DNA of 7,409 nt from JBAZFF01 sp041653495 (GTDB lineage: Bacteria > Patescibacteriota > Minisyncoccia > Minisyncoccales > RBG-13-42-11), in NCBI GenBank assembly GCA_041653495.1, contig JBAZFF010000023.1, forward strand, positions 1-7,409. Reading direction: 5' to 3'. The position numbers were made by a program, and so were the translations under genes. The notes under the pieces are model-generated. The model worked only from the letters and a program-made list of their open reading frames with translations, had not been told where the DNA came from and made no database searches. Shown here piece by piece: positions 6,652 through 7,409 of the stretch (position 1 is its first letter; every line of letters begins with the position of its first letter).

Positions 6652-7149
6652 ATGGCCTTTAAAAACATAAAAGAGATTGCCCTTAAGGCAACGGAGAATG
6701 TCCCTTCCTATTTCAGGTGTCATGAAGTGGCCAGAAAGATAGCTAGTGAGTTAAATAGAAAGGGGATAACAGCTGAGGTAAAAGACGGAATTGCCGTTTA
6801 CGAAAATGCTTCTCTGATAAGGGACTTTTTCGACTATCTGGGCCTTTTAGATTCTCTTACCGAAGAACAGCGGCAGGAAATATTAGGGGATGGCAAGAAA
6901 AAAGAATCTAGAGTTTTCCATTCGTGGTGCGAGAGTCCTCAAGAAGATGGACTTGTTGTTGTTGTTGATGATGATGATGATGATTGGCATGCCCATTTGA
7001 GATTATCAAAAGGGGAGTCAGTAGACAACTTATTGATTGTGGAGAAAAAACAAATCCTGCCTCATAGTTATTTTCCCGTTGCTATTAACCGGGGAAAATG
7101 GATTATCTTTCGAACATTTCCGCCCATTTTCACAAAGCTAAGGGTTTAG
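6652..7149 (+). CDS. Uncharacterised 165-aa protein with Cys / HSWCE / Asp pattern (possible minimal transglutaminase- or papain-like fold)
   Basis: I cannot name this gene. It has no signal peptide or membrane helix, so it is probably cytoplasmic. An N-terminal segment, FRCHEVARKIASELNRKG (21-38), puts Cys23 at the start of an amphipathic helix. KDGIAVY (44-50) looks like a strand. HSWCE (90-94) gives a His in a second strand, and a Val4-Asp6-Trp-His-Ala-His run (102-115) follows. The order Cys, then H-[SA]-W-x-E, then Asp is that of small transglutaminase-like cysteine enzymes, so a hydrolase, transferase or inactive relative is possible; this is inference. The Val/Asp run is encoded by pure GTT and GAT repeats and is probably an expansion of an original V-V-D-W. 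The gene has its own strong promoter, SD and terminator, diverges from the pil operon and need not be related to it. Confidence 0.85.
   Translation: MAFKNIKEIALKATENVPSYFRCHEVARKIASELNRKGITAEVKDGIAVYENASLIRDFFDYLGLLDSLTEEQRQEILGDGKKKESRVFHSWCESPQEDGLVVVVDDDDDDWHAHLRLSKGESVDNLLIVEKKQILPHSYFPVAINRGKWIIFRTFPPIFTKLRV
6955..6984 (+). repeat. In-frame trinucleotide tract (GTT)4(GAT)6
   Basis: Four GTT codons (6955-6966) run directly into six GAT codons (6967-6984), giving Val4-Asp6 at residues 102-111 of the plus-strand protein. Synonymous codons are not mixed in, as expected for slippage-driven expansion. Changes in copy number would keep the frame. Confidence 0.9.
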
Positions 7150-7179
7150 GAAGGTGCAGACCTTCCTTTTTATTTTATA
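7148..7179 (+). terminator. Intrinsic terminator of the 6652 gene
   Basis: Perfect 8-bp stem AGGAAGGT / ACCTTCCT (7148-7155 and 7160-7167) with a GCAG tetraloop, followed by a T-rich tail (TTTTTATTTTAT). The stem begins inside the gene's TAG stop codon, so the gene and terminator overlap by two bases. There is no T-tract on the other strand, so it is one-directional. Confidence 0.9.
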
Positions 7180-7250
7180 TCTCGCACAACTGTTCCAATA
7201 ACTTATTTAAAAGACAAGCAGTCCATATTGAAAATAAGGTGATTATAAAA

Positions 7251-7292
7251 GAAAAATCCCCCGATGCGGATAGCCGCATAAGGGTCTTTTTC
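7251..7292. terminator. A-tract/hairpin/T-tract structure, possible bidirectional terminator
   Basis: An inner 6-bp stem ATGCGG / CCGCAT (7264-7269 and 7274-7279) with an ATAG loop is extended by CCC/GGG and, beyond a small internal loop, by GAAAAA / TTTTTC. On the plus strand it ends in CTTTTTC, and on the minus strand in GATTTTTCTTTT, so it could stop transcripts from either side. It could instead be a structured small RNA made from the leftward promoter at 7307-7336. Confidence 0.55.
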
Positions 7293-7295
7293 GTA

Positions 7296-7316
7296 GTGAT
7301 ATCATAATGATATCAC
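7296..7316. repeat. Perfect 21-bp palindrome, probable operator
   Basis: Arms GTGATATCAT (7296-7305) and ATGATATCAC (7307-7316) are exact inverted repeats around one central A. Each arm contains the self-palindromic 8-mer TGATATCA (7297-7304 and 7308-7315), so the site is also a direct repeat with an 11-bp period, about one helical turn. This suits a dimeric or tetrameric DNA-binding protein. It covers the -10 of the leftward promoter. Confidence 0.65.
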
Positions 7317-7336
7317 AAACCCAAGGACTTTGTCAA
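7307..7336 (-). promoter_or_regulatory. Leftward sigma-70 promoter with extended -10 inside the palindrome
   Basis: On the minus strand, a perfect TTGACA (7336-7331), an 18-bp spacer and TATCAT (7312-7307, 5 of 6), with TGA just before it, form an extended -10. The predicted start is near 7300. No gene on the minus strand lies downstream before the hairpin at 7251-7292, so the product would be a short RNA of about 50 nt or a read-through antisense to the 6652 gene. Confidence 0.5.
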
Positions 7337-7350
7337 ATAACCATTTAAAG

Positions 7351-7370
7351 CCGTATTTATACGGTCTTTT
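7351..7370 (+). terminator. Small hairpin with T-tract, weak terminator candidate
   Basis: CCGTA / TACGG (7351-7355 and 7360-7364) around a TTTA loop, followed by TCTTTT. The stem is short, so termination would be weak. It lies next to the window edge, and its gene partner is not visible. Confidence 0.35.
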
Positions 7371-7409
7371 ATGTCTCACAACTTATCTTTCCGGTCCCAC
7401 CATCTCAAT

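Noticed and set aside
7098..7307. 69-codon plus-strand ORF beginning inside the 3' end of the 6652 gene
   Set aside because: It overlaps the real gene, runs through its terminator and into the second hairpin and palindrome, and has no SD.
7371..7409. Plus-strand ATG open to the right edge (MSHNLSFRSHHLN)
   Set aside because: Only 13 codons are visible, there is no SD, and a competing minus-strand frame (…EMVGPER then TAA at 7385-7383) also looks like a gene end. The edge cannot be resolved.
7385..7409. CCGGTCCCACCA-like string resembling a tRNA 3' end
   Set aside because: No T-loop GTTCRA motif and no matching acceptor strand upstream.
1..7409. CRISPR array, insertion sequence, tRNA or rRNA
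   Set aside because: No regularly spaced repeats, transposase motifs, terminal inverted repeats or rRNA/tRNA signatures were seen on either strand.

Overview
The window carries most of a type IV pilus (T4P) assembly operon on the minus strand, plus one unrelated short gene on the plus strand. The pilus proteins have the short, streamlined forms that I associate with Candidate Phyla Radiation (Patescibacteria, Parcubacteria-like) genomes: a compact PilM, minimal PilN and PilO, and no PilQ secretin gene next to them. The lineage is an inference from family resemblance, not from a marker gene. No long frame is broken by an in-frame TGA, so the standard code fits.

Layout in the direction of transcription (right to left): pilM (6431-5343), pilN (5319-4786), pilO (4799-4248), a 98-residue single-pass membrane protein of unknown family (4243-3947), pilB (3945-2215), pilT (2210-1143), and pilC (1141 to the left edge, C-terminus cut off). 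Gaps are 23, -14, 4, 1, 4 and 1 bp, so this is almost certainly one transcript. PilM, PilN and PilO form the inner-membrane alignment complex. The 98-residue protein sits where pilP would be and ends in a PilP-like R-D-x-P-F motif. PilB is the extension ATPase, PilT the retraction ATPase and PilC the membrane platform they act on. The pilins, prepilin peptidase and rest of pilC presumably lie left of the window.

Positions 6432-6651 are a divergent regulatory region. It holds an extended -10 promoter very close to the pilM start, a near-consensus sigma-70 promoter for the plus-strand gene, and a 17-codon ORF with a perfect Shine-Dalgarno (SD) sequence. The plus-strand gene (6652-7149) encodes a 165-residue protein that I cannot name. 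Its Cys, His-Ser-Trp and Asp pattern resembles a minimal transglutaminase/papain-like fold, and an in-frame GTT/GAT trinucleotide tract lies at the putative Asp. It ends in a strong intrinsic terminator.

Positions 7150-7409 contain no gene I can support. They hold a large hairpin, a perfect 21-bp palindrome embedded in a leftward promoter, and a second small hairpin near the edge.
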